Below, piece by piece: positions 1-6,336 of a DNA stretch of 10,402 nucleotides; positions within the stretch are counted from its first letter, which is position 1, and every line of letters begins with the position of its first letter. Source of the DNA: Thermoplasmata archaeon (GTDB lineage Archaea; Thermoplasmatota; Thermoplasmata; Lutacidiplasmatales; UBA184); NCBI GenBank assembly GCA_030043855.1, contig JASHWW010000089.1, positions 1-10,402 of the forward strand, read 5' to 3'. A model generated the notes under the pieces. That model was given only the letters and a program-made list of their open reading frames with translations. It had not been told where the DNA came from and made no database searches. Both the position numbers and the translations under genes were made by a program.

Positions 1-706
1 CCAGCACGCCGCCGCGGAGCTTCGTCGGGCGCGTGCCGGGGCGGTTGATGTCGAACGACCGCGCGACGTACAGGAGCGGCGGCTTCGCGGGGTCGCGCGG
101 CGGCGTCGGGATGGTCGTTTCGATGGTGCCGATCAGCGCGTCGATGCCGACGCGGTGGTTCGCGCTGACGGGGACGACCGGGGCCGAGGCGAACGGCGAC
201 CCCTTCAGGAACTCGACGATCTCCGTGTGATTCGCTTCGGCGGCCTCGGCGGAGAGGAGGTCGATCTTGTTCTGGACGACCACCACCTTCCGGACGCCGA
301 TGATGTCCAGGGCGTAGAGGTGCTCGCGCGTCTGCGGCTGCGGGACGTGCTCGTTCGCCGCGACCAGCAGCAGCGCCCCGTCCATGATCGCCGCGCCCGA
401 GAGCATCGTCTCCATCAGCGTCTCGTGGCCGGGCGCGTCGACGAAGGAGACCGCGCGCAGGAACTCCGCGGGCTTGCCGCAGTTCGGGCACGTCGGCTCG
501 ACCGAGTACCCCGTCGGCTCCGGGCAGTCGGGGCACTTGTAGAAGGCGGCGTCGGCGTAGCCGAGCTTGATCGAGATGCCGCGCTTCAGTTCCTCGGAGT
601 GGCGGTCCGTCCACTCGCCCGTCAGCGCCTGGGTGAGGGTCGTCTTTCCGTGGTCGACGTGGCCGACCAGGCCGATGTTGACCTCGGGTTGTCGGGGAAC
701 CTTCAT
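1..706 (-). CDS. eif2g: Translation initiation factor aIF2 subunit gamma (partial, C-terminus beyond left edge)
   Basis: This is the GTPase subunit of archaeal initiation factor 2, which carries initiator Met-tRNA to the small ribosomal subunit. The 235 visible residues cover the G domain. They show the P-loop GHVDHGKT (15-22), a switch I segment RGISIKLGYAD (42-52), the G3 motif DAPGHE (90-95) and the G4 motif NKID (146-149). A CxxC pair at C58/C61 and C73/C76 forms the zinc knuckle typical of e/aIF2 gamma. The domain then ends and the start of the beta-barrel region (LLYVARSFDINRPGT) reaches the window edge; the full protein is usually about 410 residues. The ATG at 704-706 overlaps the S6e stop as ATGA, with no clear Shine-Dalgarno, so translational coupling is likely. 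S6e next to aIF2 gamma is a known archaeal arrangement. Identification is firm. Confidence 0.97.
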   Translation of the reverse strand, partial: MKVPRQPEVNIGLVGHVDHGKTTLTQALTGEWTDRHSEELKRGISIKLGYADAAFYKCPDCPEPTGYSVEPTCPNCGKPAEFLRAVSFVDAPGHETLMETMLSGAAIMDGALLLVAANEHVPQPQTREHLYALDIIGVRKVVVVQNKIDLLSAEAAEANHTEIVEFLKGSPFASAPVVPVSANHRVGIDALIGTIETTIPTPPRDPAKPPLLYVARSFDINRPGTRPTKLRGGVL

Positions 707-1080
707 GCCGCGGAGAACAGCTCCGCCAGCGCCTTCGGGCCCTTTTGATCGACCACGAGGTTGATCTGGACCGTGTCCTCGCTGACCGTGTCGCCGCGGA
801 ACCGCCGCCGCTTCCGCATGCCGTCGCGGGGGGCGTGGAATCCGAACCCCTCGCCGACGTACAGTCGGACCTGGCGGGCGCCGGGCACGTTCGGACGGAG
901 GGGGAACCCGCTCTTGTCCGTGCCCCCGGTGATGCGGAAGGTGTAGCCGGACGCGCCGATCACTTCGCCGCCGACGGTCTCGCCGATCCGCTTCCCGAGG
1001 AAGCCGGCGGCGTTCGGGTCCGTGACCGTCCGCGCGATCGACGTCTCCTTTTCGGAGATGACCAGCTTGTATTCGACCAT
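703..1080 (-). CDS. rps6e: 30S ribosomal protein S6e
   Basis: This is an archaeal/eukaryal-type small-subunit ribosomal protein of 125 residues, the usual archaeal length. Family signatures are GGTDKSGFPLRPNVPG at 52-67 and the basic loop GMRKRRRFRGDTVS at 87-100, followed by the VQINL strand. I chose the ATG at 1080 (MVEYKLVISE) over the in-frame GTG at 1116. The longer form would begin inside or directly beside the TATA-like box at 1119-1127, which would put it upstream of any plausible transcript start, and its extra 12 residues do not resemble S6e. The gene leads the two-gene unit with aIF2 gamma and overlaps it by four bases. A leader of roughly 16 bases is predicted from the box position, but it contains no obvious Shine-Dalgarno. 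Confidence 0.95.
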   Translation of the reverse strand: MVEYKLVISEKETSIARTVTDPNAAGFLGKRIGETVGGEVIGASGYTFRITGGTDKSGFPLRPNVPGARQVRLYVGEGFGFHAPRDGMRKRRRFRGDTVSEDTVQINLVVDQKGPKALAELFSAA

Positions 1081-1114
1081 CCGGAACGAGTGGGCGAAGG
1101 CGCGCCAGCCGGGC

Positions 1115-1127
1115 ACCCTTTAAATAG
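1115..1127 (-). promoter_or_regulatory. TATA-like box for rps6e-aIF2 gamma
   Basis: Read on the minus strand this is CTATTTAAAGGGT, an AT-rich island in very GC-rich surroundings that matches the archaeal TATA consensus well. Its centre lies about 42 bases upstream of the chosen S6e ATG. With the usual spacing of about 26 bases this predicts a transcript start near 1096. It also argues against the longer S6e start at 1116. Confidence 0.7.
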
Positions 1128-1205
1128 CCTTCTCTTAGGAAACGACGCGCGCCGGCGGAGCCCCGGTCCCGCTCCCACCGAGGCGGCCGTGCCGGCGAAG
1201 GAACT

Positions 1206-1214
1206 CCCTTAAGT
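1206..1214 (+). promoter_or_regulatory. TATA-like box for the A24 peptidase gene
   Basis: CCCTTAAGT is the only AT-rich island near the peptidase start. Its TTAA core is about 42 bases upstream of the GTG at 1253, the same distance as for S6e. A GGAGA at 1238-1242 could act as a Shine-Dalgarno in a leader of about 17 bases. The divergent intergenic region (1128-1252) otherwise shows nothing I can name. Confidence 0.45.
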
Positions 1215-1252
1215 CGGGCGACCCCGGTCGCAACGCCGGAGACGGGTCGGAC

Positions 1253-2167
1253 GTGAGCGCGGTCGATGCGGGAGTGCTCACCGCCCGGGTGGTCGTCCTG
1301 CTCGCGGGGTTCGCGGTCGCCGCGGGGTCCGACCTCCGGAGCCGGGAGGTGACCGACCGTCTCTGGCAGGCGATGGGGGTGGCCGGCGTCGTCCTCGGCC
1401 TCGTCCTGTTCGCCGGGGGCGGGGACGTCCCGCTCCTGGTGTGGCTCCTGGTCGGTCTGCTGGTCCTGGAGCACATGTTCGCTTGGGACGAGGCGTTCGG
1501 GCCGACCGTGGAGCGGTACGCGAACGCGCTCGAGATCGCCGGATACGCCGTCGTCGTGGTCGTGGTCGCGGTCCTCGCCGACCGGGTCGGCGTGGGCTCC
1601 AGCGGCGTCCCGGTCGCCGCAATCGCCGTGGTCGCCACCGTGGTCTTCGCCCGCCTGCTGTTCGAGTTCGGGGTCCTCTACGGAGCGGCCGACGCCAAGG
1701 CCCTGATGGTCGCCGGGTTGGTTCTGCCGCTCTTCGCGACCCCGCTCCTCCCGGTGCCGTCGAACGCCACGCTCGGCTTGTCGGTCCTCCCGTTCGCCCT
1801 CACGGTGCTGATGGACGCGGCGATCTGCTCGATCGTGGTCCCTGTGTTCCTGGGGATCCGGAACGCGGCCCGCCACGATCTGCGCGGGGCTCGCTCGTTC
1901 ACCGGCTACTCGATCCCGACGGAGGAGCTCCCGTTCCGCTTCGTCTGGCTCCGGGATCCGACCGTCGATTCGGCGCCGGACGAGGAGGCGGAGACGTCCG
2001 AAGAGGACCGGGCCGGTCGGGAGGCGGCGGCGCGCGAGCTCGCCGCGAAGGGAGTCCGGCGGGTCTGGGTCTCCCCGCAGCTCCCGTTCGTCGTCTTCCT
2101 CGCCGTCGGCGCGGTCGTCGGCCTCCTCGCGGGAAACCTCGTCCTGGACCTTCTCGCGCTCGTCTGA
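1253..2167 (+). CDS. Archaeal A24 family prepilin/preflagellin peptidase
   Basis: This is a polytopic membrane aspartic protease of 304 residues, expected to cleave class III signal peptides of type IV pilin-like or archaellin precursors at the cytoplasmic face. The first catalytic Asp is in GSDLRSREVTDRLW (D27) and the second in YGAADAKALM (D147), which replaces the textbook GxGD with GAAD. About eight hydrophobic segments are visible: near 11-25, 42-56, 60-76, 95-110, 118-137, 151-168, 178-200 and 278-302. A hydrophilic acidic region (about 203-268) precedes VRRVWVSPQLPFVVF and the last helix; this end resembles the C-terminal extension of archaeal A24 peptidases, so the protein is longer than FlaK-type enzymes (about 230 residues). 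GTG start; no in-frame alternative lies just upstream. No pilin gene is in the window, so the substrate is unknown. Confidence 0.88.
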   Translation: MSAVDAGVLTARVVVLLAGFAVAAGSDLRSREVTDRLWQAMGVAGVVLGLVLFAGGGDVPLLVWLLVGLLVLEHMFAWDEAFGPTVERYANALEIAGYAVVVVVVAVLADRVGVGSSGVPVAAIAVVATVVFARLLFEFGVLYGAADAKALMVAGLVLPLFATPLLPVPSNATLGLSVLPFALTVLMDAAICSIVVPVFLGIRNAARHDLRGARSFTGYSIPTEELPFRFVWLRDPTVDSAPDEEAETSEEDRAGREAAARELAAKGVRRVWVSPQLPFVVFLAVGAVVGLLAGNLVLDLLALV

Positions 2168-2174
2168 CGACCCG

Positions 2175-2186
2175 AAAGCTTTTCTC
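2175..2186 (+). promoter_or_regulatory. Possible TATA-like box for mcmA2-meaB
   Basis: AAAGCTTTTCTC is an AT-rich island in the 54-base gap after the peptidase stop. Its centre is about 42 bases upstream of the GTG at 2222, matching the S6e and peptidase spacing. A GAGGA at 2209-2213 sits eight bases before the start. The T-run could instead be a terminator for the peptidase gene; sequence alone does not decide. Confidence 0.35.
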
Positions 2187-2221
2187 TCGCACCCTCGTCC
2201 TTCTCGGCGAGGACGGCATCG

Positions 2222-2638
2222 GTGACCGTTCGCTCGAAGAAGGCGCCGGTTCGGGTCCTGATCGCCAAGCCCGGCCTGGACGGCCACGACCGGGGCGCGA
2301 AGGTCGTCGCCCGCGCGCTCCGTGACGCGGGCATGGAGGTCGTCTACGCCGGTCTTCGGCAGACCCCCGAGGAGATCGTCCGCGCCGCGGTCGAAGAGGA
2401 CGTCGACCTGATCGGCCTGTCGATCCTCTCCGGCGCCCACATGGCGCTGTTCCCGAAGGTCCTCGCGCTGCTCAAGAAGGAGAAGGCGGGCCGGATCCCC
2501 GTATTCGCCGGCGGGATCATTCCCGACGAAGACGCCCGTCGCCTGCGCAAAGCCGGGATTCGGGCGATTTTCGGCCCCGGCGCCTCGCTCGACGAGATCG
2601 TCCGGACCGCGCAGCGGCTGGCGCGACCTCGCGCATGA
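2222..2638 (+). CDS. mcmA2: Methylmalonyl-CoA mutase, cobalamin-binding (C-terminal) subunit
   Basis: This is a stand-alone B12-binding domain of 138 residues. It pairs with a separate catalytic subunit to interconvert (R)-methylmalonyl-CoA and succinyl-CoA. The cobalamin signature DxHxxG is present as DGHDRG (D20, H22, G25), with H22 the expected lower axial ligand of cobalt. Further family features are LSILSGAHMALFP (66-78), FAGGIIPDED (about 95-104) and IFGPGAS near the C-terminus. Split mutases of this kind are usual in archaea. The GTG start has GAGGA eight bases upstream. Its TGA overlaps the meaB ATG as ATGA, so the two are almost certainly co-translated. The catalytic subunit and methylmalonyl-CoA epimerase are not in the window. 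A B12-binding subunit of another acyl-CoA mutase (isobutyryl- or ethylmalonyl-type) cannot be fully excluded. Confidence 0.93.
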   Translation: MTVRSKKAPVRVLIAKPGLDGHDRGAKVVARALRDAGMEVVYAGLRQTPEEIVRAAVEEDVDLIGLSILSGAHMALFPKVLALLKKEKAGRIPVFAGGIIPDEDARRLRKAGIRAIFGPGASLDEIVRTAQRLARPRA

Positions 2639-3600
2639 CGGGGACGCGCCGCGGCGCGCCCACCGCCCGGCAGATCCGCGCCGGCGACCGTCGCGCCCTG
2701 GCCCGCGCCATCAGCGCCGTCGAGAACGGCGCCCCCGAGGCGGACGCCCTGCTGAAGGAACTGTACCCGACGACGGGCCGGGTGCGGGTCGTCGGGTTCA
2801 CGGGTCCTCTCGGGGTCGGCAAGTCGAGCCTGATCAACGCACTGGTCGCCCATCTTCGCGGCCGGGACCGGCGAGTGGCCGTCGTGGCGGTCGACCCGTC
2901 GAGCCCGTTCAGCGGCGGTTCGGTCCTCGGCGACCGGATCCGGTTCGACCGGCCGGCGAGCGACGAAGGGGTCTTCTTCCGATCGATGGCGAGCCGCGGC
3001 GCCGCCGGCGGCGTCGCCGCCGCGACGCGCGACGCGGCGCGGCTGCTCGACGCGGCCGGATTCGAGGAGATCCTCGTGGAGACGGTCGGGAGCGGCCAGG
3101 TCGACATCGCGATCCGGGACATCGCCAGCACCAGCGTCGTGGTCCTGGTCCCGCACCTGGGCGACGAGGTCCAAACGCTCAAGGCCGGACTGTTCGAGAT
3201 CGCCGACGTCTTCGCGGTCAACAAATCGGACCTTCCCGGCGCGGACAGTGCGCGCCGCGACCTGGTGGAGCTCGCCGCTCTCGGCGGCGGACGCGACGGC
3301 TGGAGGACCCCGGTCGTCCTGACCTCGACCCTCGGGCCGACCGGGATCCCAGAGCTGTGGGACGCGATCGTCGCCCACGAAGCGTTCCTCGATCGGAGCG
3401 GCGGACGACCCGCGGCCGAGCGACGGCGCCTCGCCAAGGAGATCGTCGGACGGGTGCGCGACCGGGTCGACGCCGAGCTGACCGATGGTCTCGAGAGCGA
3501 CCCGGCCCTCCGTCGCCTCCTCGACCGCGTGGCCTCCCGGGACGTCGACCCCCGGACCGCGGCGGAGCAACTGCTCCGTGCGCGCCGGCGGAGCAGGTAG
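2635..3600 (+). CDS. meaB: Methylmalonyl-CoA mutase-associated GTPase MeaB (ArgK family)
   Basis: This is a G3E-family P-loop GTPase of 321 residues that gates cofactor loading and protects methylmalonyl-CoA mutase from inactivation. Visible motifs are the P-loop GPLGVGKS (57-64), VAVDPSSPFSGGSVLGDRIR (83-102), ETVGSGQ (149-155), LGDEVQTLKAG (175-185), NKSD (196-199) and the C-terminal DPRTAAEQLL (305-314) of the dimerisation arm. Length and motif order are normal for the family. Small departures from the common form are GPLGVGKS where GPPGxGKS is more usual and GSGQ for GVGQ after the ETVG motif. The ATG overlaps the mcmA2 stop. The methyltransferase gene begins six bases after its TAG, so one transcript probably covers all three genes. 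Confidence 0.95.
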   Translation: MTGTRRGAPTARQIRAGDRRALARAISAVENGAPEADALLKELYPTTGRVRVVGFTGPLGVGKSSLINALVAHLRGRDRRVAVVAVDPSSPFSGGSVLGDRIRFDRPASDEGVFFRSMASRGAAGGVAAATRDAARLLDAAGFEEILVETVGSGQVDIAIRDIASTSVVVLVPHLGDEVQTLKAGLFEIADVFAVNKSDLPGADSARRDLVELAALGGGRDGWRTPVVLTSTLGPTGIPELWDAIVAHEAFLDRSGGRPAAERRRLAKEIVGRVRDRVDAELTDGLESDPALRRLLDRVASRDVDPRTAAEQLLRARRRSR

Positions 3601-3606
3601 CGGTCG

Positions 3607-4149
3607 GTGCTCGCCGTCGACCTCGAGGTGGCGATCGTCCTCCTCGTCGTCGTCGTCGTGATCGGCTACTTCGTCTTCGCCTCGTTCGCGTTCGGCGCCG
3701 GCTACCAACCGACCCCCCGCCGGTCGGTCGAGACGATGCTCCGTCTCGCCGAGGTCGGTCCTCGCGACACGGTCTTCGACCTGGGCGCCGGGACCGGGGC
3801 GATCGTCTTCCGGGCGGCGCGGACGTACCGGGCGACCGTCCTGGGCGTGGAGGTGGAACCCGTTCGCATGGGGATCCTCCGGCTTCGGCGTCGATTCGGG
3901 AGCGCCGCCGATCGCATCTCGCTGCGCTGGGGGAATCTGTTCTCCCTCGACTTCCGCCCGGCGACGGTCGTCACGGCCTTTCTCTGGCCCGGGGCGATGG
4001 CGCGGCTGCGACCGAAGTTCGAGGCCGAGCTCCGGCCCGGCGCTCGGGTGGTGAGCCATTGCCACGCGATCCCGGGGTGGACGCCGACCGCGTACGACGC
4101 CGCGACGGACGTCTACCTGTACCGCTGGCCGGAGGCGCGGCGGACGTGA
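3607..4149 (+). CDS. Membrane-anchored class I SAM methyltransferase, FAM173-like
   Basis: This protein of 180 residues has an N-terminal transmembrane helix (about 7-29, Val/Ile-rich) followed by a compact Rossmann methyltransferase domain. SAM-binding motif I is VFDLGAGTGAIV (56-67), and an acidic residue follows in VEVEP (E82 or E84). The pre-motif YQPTPRRSVETML (33-45), the GNLF segment (109-112), FLWPGAM (125-131) and LRPGARVVSH (142-151) follow the order seen in eukaryotic ATPSCKMT/ANTKMT (FAM173), which are membrane-anchored protein lysine methyltransferases. The resemblance is from memory, not alignment. Its GTG lies six bases after the meaB stop. Whether it is functionally linked to the mutase pair or only shares a transcript is unclear. 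A small-molecule or lipid methyltransferase role is an alternative. Confidence 0.8.
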   Translation: MLAVDLEVAIVLLVVVVVIGYFVFASFAFGAGYQPTPRRSVETMLRLAEVGPRDTVFDLGAGTGAIVFRAARTYRATVLGVEVEPVRMGILRLRRRFGSAADRISLRWGNLFSLDFRPATVVTAFLWPGAMARLRPKFEAELRPGARVVSHCHAIPGWTPTAYDAATDVYLYRWPEARRT

Positions 4150-4153
4150 GCCG

Positions 4154-4267
4154 CTACGGGTGGTACTTGAACCAGAGGGCGCCGCCGACCGCGAACACCC
4201 CGAGAATCACCAGCGCACCCGCGATCCAACCGGTGTAGACCCCGCGGTCGTCCACGGAGGCGGCCAC
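4154..4267 (-). CDS. Small single-pass membrane protein, 37 aa (unknown function)
   Basis: This is a short reading frame on the minus strand, GTG at 4265-4267 to TAG at 4154-4156, encoding 37 residues. It has a polar N-terminus (AASVDDRGVYTG), one hydrophobic helix (about 13-32, WIAGALVILGVFAVGGALWF) and a short basic end (KYHP). A TATA-like GATAAA lies 25-26 bases upstream of the GTG, which would make the mRNA leaderless. The gene ends four bases from the stop of the convergent methyltransferase gene. It follows another small membrane protein gene after 51 bases and may share its transcript or use its own promoter. I do not recognise the family. Coding status rests on architecture, promoter spacing and snug packing, not on homology. 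Confidence 0.6.
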   Translation of the reverse strand: MAASVDDRGVYTGWIAGALVILGVFAVGGALWFKYHP

Positions 4268-4288
4268 GCGGGACGACCCGCGCCGGAG

Positions 4289-4297
4289 TTTATCTCG
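4289..4297 (-). promoter_or_regulatory. TATA-like box for the 37-aa membrane protein
   Basis: On the minus strand this reads GAGATAAAC, the clearest AT-rich island between the two small genes. Its centre is 25-26 bases before the GTG at 4267, the distance expected from an archaeal TATA box to the transcript start. This predicts a leaderless message. Confidence 0.5.
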
Positions 4298-4318
4298 CCT
4301 CGCTACGCACCGGATCCC

Positions 4319-4447
4319 TCACGGGATGCCGGTGCCGATCTGGCCATGGATCCCGAGGTACGCCACCACGACCCCCACCACGATCGCGACTGCGAAGATG
4401 CCGATCAGGAATCCCATCGGCACGCGGGTGTCGGGGGCGGCCGCCAT
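4319..4447 (-). CDS. Small single-pass membrane protein, 42 aa (unknown function)
   Basis: This minus-strand frame of 42 residues starts at the ATG at 4445-4447 and ends in TGA at 4319-4321. The N-terminus MAAAPDTRVP is short and polar. It is followed by a hydrophobic helix (about 11-31, MGFLIGIFAVAIVVGVVVAY) and a Gly/Ile-rich tail IHGQIGTGIP. The gene lies 56 bases downstream of the FKBP gene and 51 bases upstream of the 37-residue protein, all on the same strand. The two small proteins share a layout of a short Ala/Asp/Arg-containing head, one helix and a short tail, so they may be functional partners or distant relatives. I do not recognise a family. The frame stays open upstream through the FKBP gene, but that part is antiparallel codon shadow and not a plausible extension. 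Confidence 0.6.
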   Translation of the reverse strand: MAAAPDTRVPMGFLIGIFAVAIVVGVVVAYLGIHGQIGTGIP

Positions 4448-4503
4448 CGGTCGGTCGACCGTTCGGTCGTTCAAGTAGCCGCGGTTCGTGTCCGCGGCGG
4501 AGT

Positions 4504-5391
4504 TCAGGCGTCCTTCGACTCGGGCTCGGCCGCGGCCGCCTTGGCGGCGCTCTTGGCCGATCCTTTCGCCGGGTGCGCGTGCTTCGCGTGCGCCGGTTCG
4601 GACGGGGCAGCCTCCGCGGAGGGCGTCTCGGCCGCGGGCGCCTCCTTCTCCTTCTTCTCGACCGGGGTGACGTACTCCTCGACGATCCGGATCGCGTGCG
4701 GTTTCAGCTTCTGGCGCAGCCGGTCGACGACCCGCGGCTTCGCATTGATCCACCGGAGGTCGTACCGGGAGAGGTCGGGGACCTGCAGGGTGATCGTCTT
4801 GCCGTCCGTCTCGACCTTGAACTCCTTCGATCGGCCGTACTGCAGCTCGACGATCGCGCGGATCTCCTCCGCGGGCTCGGTGATCCGCTCCGTGACCCGG
4901 AACCGCCCGCGCACCTTCCGCCCCGCGAACGGGGGGTTGAAGTCGACCCGGACGCGGGCCGCCGTGAGCGTGACGACCCGGCCCCGTCGCCCGTTGATCG
5001 TGAGCACGGTTCCGAGGTCGAGGTGGGCGTCTTCGCGCCGCATCTCGGGAAGCCGCTCGATCTCGTGCATCGTGAACAGTTCGATGAGGTTCGGGTCGCG
5101 CTCGCCGAACGCCTCGGCGGGGGCGAACTCGCGCGTGACCTCGTCGCCGACCGGGAGGCCGACCAGCGACGTCTCGATGCCCGCCGGGAAGAAGTCTCCC
5201 CCGATCTCGTGCGGCCGTGGGCCCCACGTCCGACCCTCGACCTTCGGAACGTTCGCCTCCTGGGCGACCTCTTCGCGGGTCGTGTCGAGCAGTTCGGTCT
5301 TCCCGCCGCCTTCGGCCCACAGGTCGTAGTCGAGACGGACGAGGTCGCCCGCCGCCGTCGGTGCGGTGGCCCGGGGACTCTCCGGTGACAT
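4504..5391 (-). CDS. Long archaeal FKBP-type (SlyD-like) peptidyl-prolyl isomerase with a Lys/Ala-rich tail
   Basis: This is a cytosolic prolyl isomerase and chaperone of 295 residues with no signal peptide. An FKBP core spans about 14-115 (DLVRLDYDLWAE at the start; LVGLPVGDEVTREFAPAEAFG at 77-97). An IF/chaperone insert follows, with GRRGRVVTL and the DFNPPFAGRKV segment (150-160) equivalent to the SlyD NHPLAGK loop. A further C-terminal domain (about 161-242) ends in AIRIVEEYVTP, as in long archaeal FKBPs. Residues 243-295 are low complexity, rich in Ala, Lys, Glu and Pro, with three close histidines (H268, H271, H273). The ATG at 5391 lies about 26 bases from a TTAA box, suggesting a leaderless mRNA. 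Two small membrane protein genes follow on the same strand. Confidence 0.9.
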   Translation of the reverse strand: MSPESPRATAPTAAGDLVRLDYDLWAEGGGKTELLDTTREEVAQEANVPKVEGRTWGPRPHEIGGDFFPAGIETSLVGLPVGDEVTREFAPAEAFGERDPNLIELFTMHEIERLPEMRREDAHLDLGTVLTINGRRGRVVTLTAARVRVDFNPPFAGRKVRGRFRVTERITEPAEEIRAIVELQYGRSKEFKVETDGKTITLQVPDLSRYDLRWINAKPRVVDRLRQKLKPHAIRIVEEYVTPVEKKEKEAPAAETPSAEAAPSEPAHAKHAHPAKGSAKSAAKAAAAEPESKDA

Positions 5392-5412
5392 CGCCCCGCC
5401 GAACCGGGGGGT

Positions 5413-5422
5413 CCCTTAAGGT
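5413..5422 (-). promoter_or_regulatory. TATA-like box for the FKBP gene
   Basis: The box is the palindrome CCTTAAGG at 5414-5421, flanked by AAAA on the minus-strand upstream side. Its centre is 26-27 bases from the FKBP ATG, predicting a transcript that begins at or next to the start codon. The gap between the FKBP start and the end of the family 2 glycosyltransferase gene (65 bases) holds nothing else I can identify. Confidence 0.55.
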
Positions 5423-5456
5423 TTTCCCGACGCGGGGTCGGCGGCTCCGGTCGGCG

Positions 5457-6299
5457 TCAGCGGGCGGGGGGGACCGGAGCGATCGGCCGCCGTTTTGCCC
5501 GTCGCCACCGGACCGTCGCGTCGACCAGCGCCACGGGCTTCATCGCGGCCTCCACGTACCGCAACGGGTGCCGCACCGGCCGACGACGCTCCCCCAGCCG
5601 GCCGCCCAGCTCTCCGTTCTTCAGCAGGGACATCGCCATCGCGACGAGGTACCGGTAGCGCTTCCGCGCCCACCGAAGGACGCTGGTCTCCGACGACTTG
5701 TCGTGGACGACCCAGGCGTCCGGCACGAATTCGCCGCTCCCTCCGGCGCGGATCGCCCGTGTTTCGAGGTCGTGGTCCTCGGCGTAGGCGATCCGGGGAT
5801 CGAACCCGATCGTCCGCAGGGTGGCGGTCGACCAGGCCGTGTTCTGGAGCGGCAGGTACGAGACGCGGTGGGGCACCAGCTGATCGTAGATCGAAGCCTC
5901 GAGCAGCACCGAGTACCGTTCGATCGAGCCGGACGGCGGCCGGGAGGGTCGCGTGGGCCCCCCGCTGAAGGCGGCGCGGCCGCTCTCCACGGGAACGACC
6001 AGGCGCTCGAGCCACTCGGGTGGCGCCGCTTCGTCCGAATCGAGAAAGACGGTCGTCTCCTCGCGAAGCTCGGCGACCGCGGCTTGGCGGGCTACCACGA
6101 CCCCGCCGTCGACGCGGAGGACGTCCACGGTCAGCCCCGGGGCGGCGGCCTTCGCCCGATCGAGGAGGGTTGCGGGCGTTGACGGGGTGCATACGACGAG
6201 CACGCGGTCGGGACGACGCGTCTGTGCCACGAGCGACGCCAGGGCGGCGACCAGGTGGGGATCGTCCCGGACCGGAACGACCACGCAGACCCGCGCCAT
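5457..6299 (-). CDS. Family 2 glycosyltransferase (GT-A fold)
   Basis: This protein of 280 residues transfers a sugar from an activated donor to an unknown acceptor. The N-terminal strand VCVVVPVRDDPHLVAALASL (4-23) is the GT2 nucleotide-binding start. The metal-binding DxD motif is DSD at 87-89 and the likely catalytic acid pair is ED at 174-175 (AYAEDHDLETR). A basic aromatic motif WARKRYRYLVA (210-220) sits where GT2 enzymes carry a QxxRW-like element. No transmembrane helix is clear; a mildly hydrophobic segment near 252-264 might touch the membrane. The ATG at 6299 has GAGG directly before it. It diverges from the family 4 glycosyltransferase across a short shared promoter region. A role in protein N-glycosylation or surface polysaccharide is inferred from the neighbours. 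Confidence 0.88.
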   Translation of the reverse strand: MARVCVVVPVRDDPHLVAALASLVAQTRRPDRVLVVCTPSTPATLLDRAKAAAPGLTVDVLRVDGGVVVARQAAVAELREETTVFLDSDEAAPPEWLERLVVPVESGRAAFSGGPTRPSRPPSGSIERYSVLLEASIYDQLVPHRVSYLPLQNTAWSTATLRTIGFDPRIAYAEDHDLETRAIRAGGSGEFVPDAWVVHDKSSETSVLRWARKRYRYLVAMAMSLLKNGELGGRLGERRRPVRHPLRYVEAAMKPVALVDATVRWRRAKRRPIAPVPPAR

Positions 6300-6336
6300 C
6301 CTCGCCGATCCGGCCTCCGCTCGCCGGAGCGCGCGA

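Noticed and set aside
155..748. A 197-codon plus-strand frame over the aIF2 gamma gene
   Set aside because: It is antisense to well-conserved aIF2 gamma and shows no domain features.
1081..1116. N-terminal extension of S6e from a GTG at 1116
   Set aside because: It would begin inside or beside the TATA-like box and adds residues unlike S6e.
1128..1252. Possible small RNA or small gene in the S6e/peptidase divergent gap
   Set aside because: I found no start-to-stop frame of sense, no stable hairpin and no tRNA-like element; it appears to be only promoter space.
1546..1572. GTC/GTG-rich triplet run resembling a microsatellite (a similar one at 3637-3660)
   Set aside because: Both encode Val-rich transmembrane helices in normal genes; codon preference explains the repeat.
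1441..2325. A 294-codon plus-strand frame overlapping the A24 peptidase and the start of mcmA2
   Set aside because: It is a +1 shadow of the peptidase gene, Arg/Gly/Pro-rich, and would run across the mcmA2 start.
2344..4065. A 573-codon open frame on the minus strand across mcmA2, meaB and the methyltransferase gene
   Set aside because: It is antisense to three clearly recognised genes. Its translation is Arg/Ala/Asp/Gly-rich with no motifs, as expected for antisense shadow in high-GC DNA.
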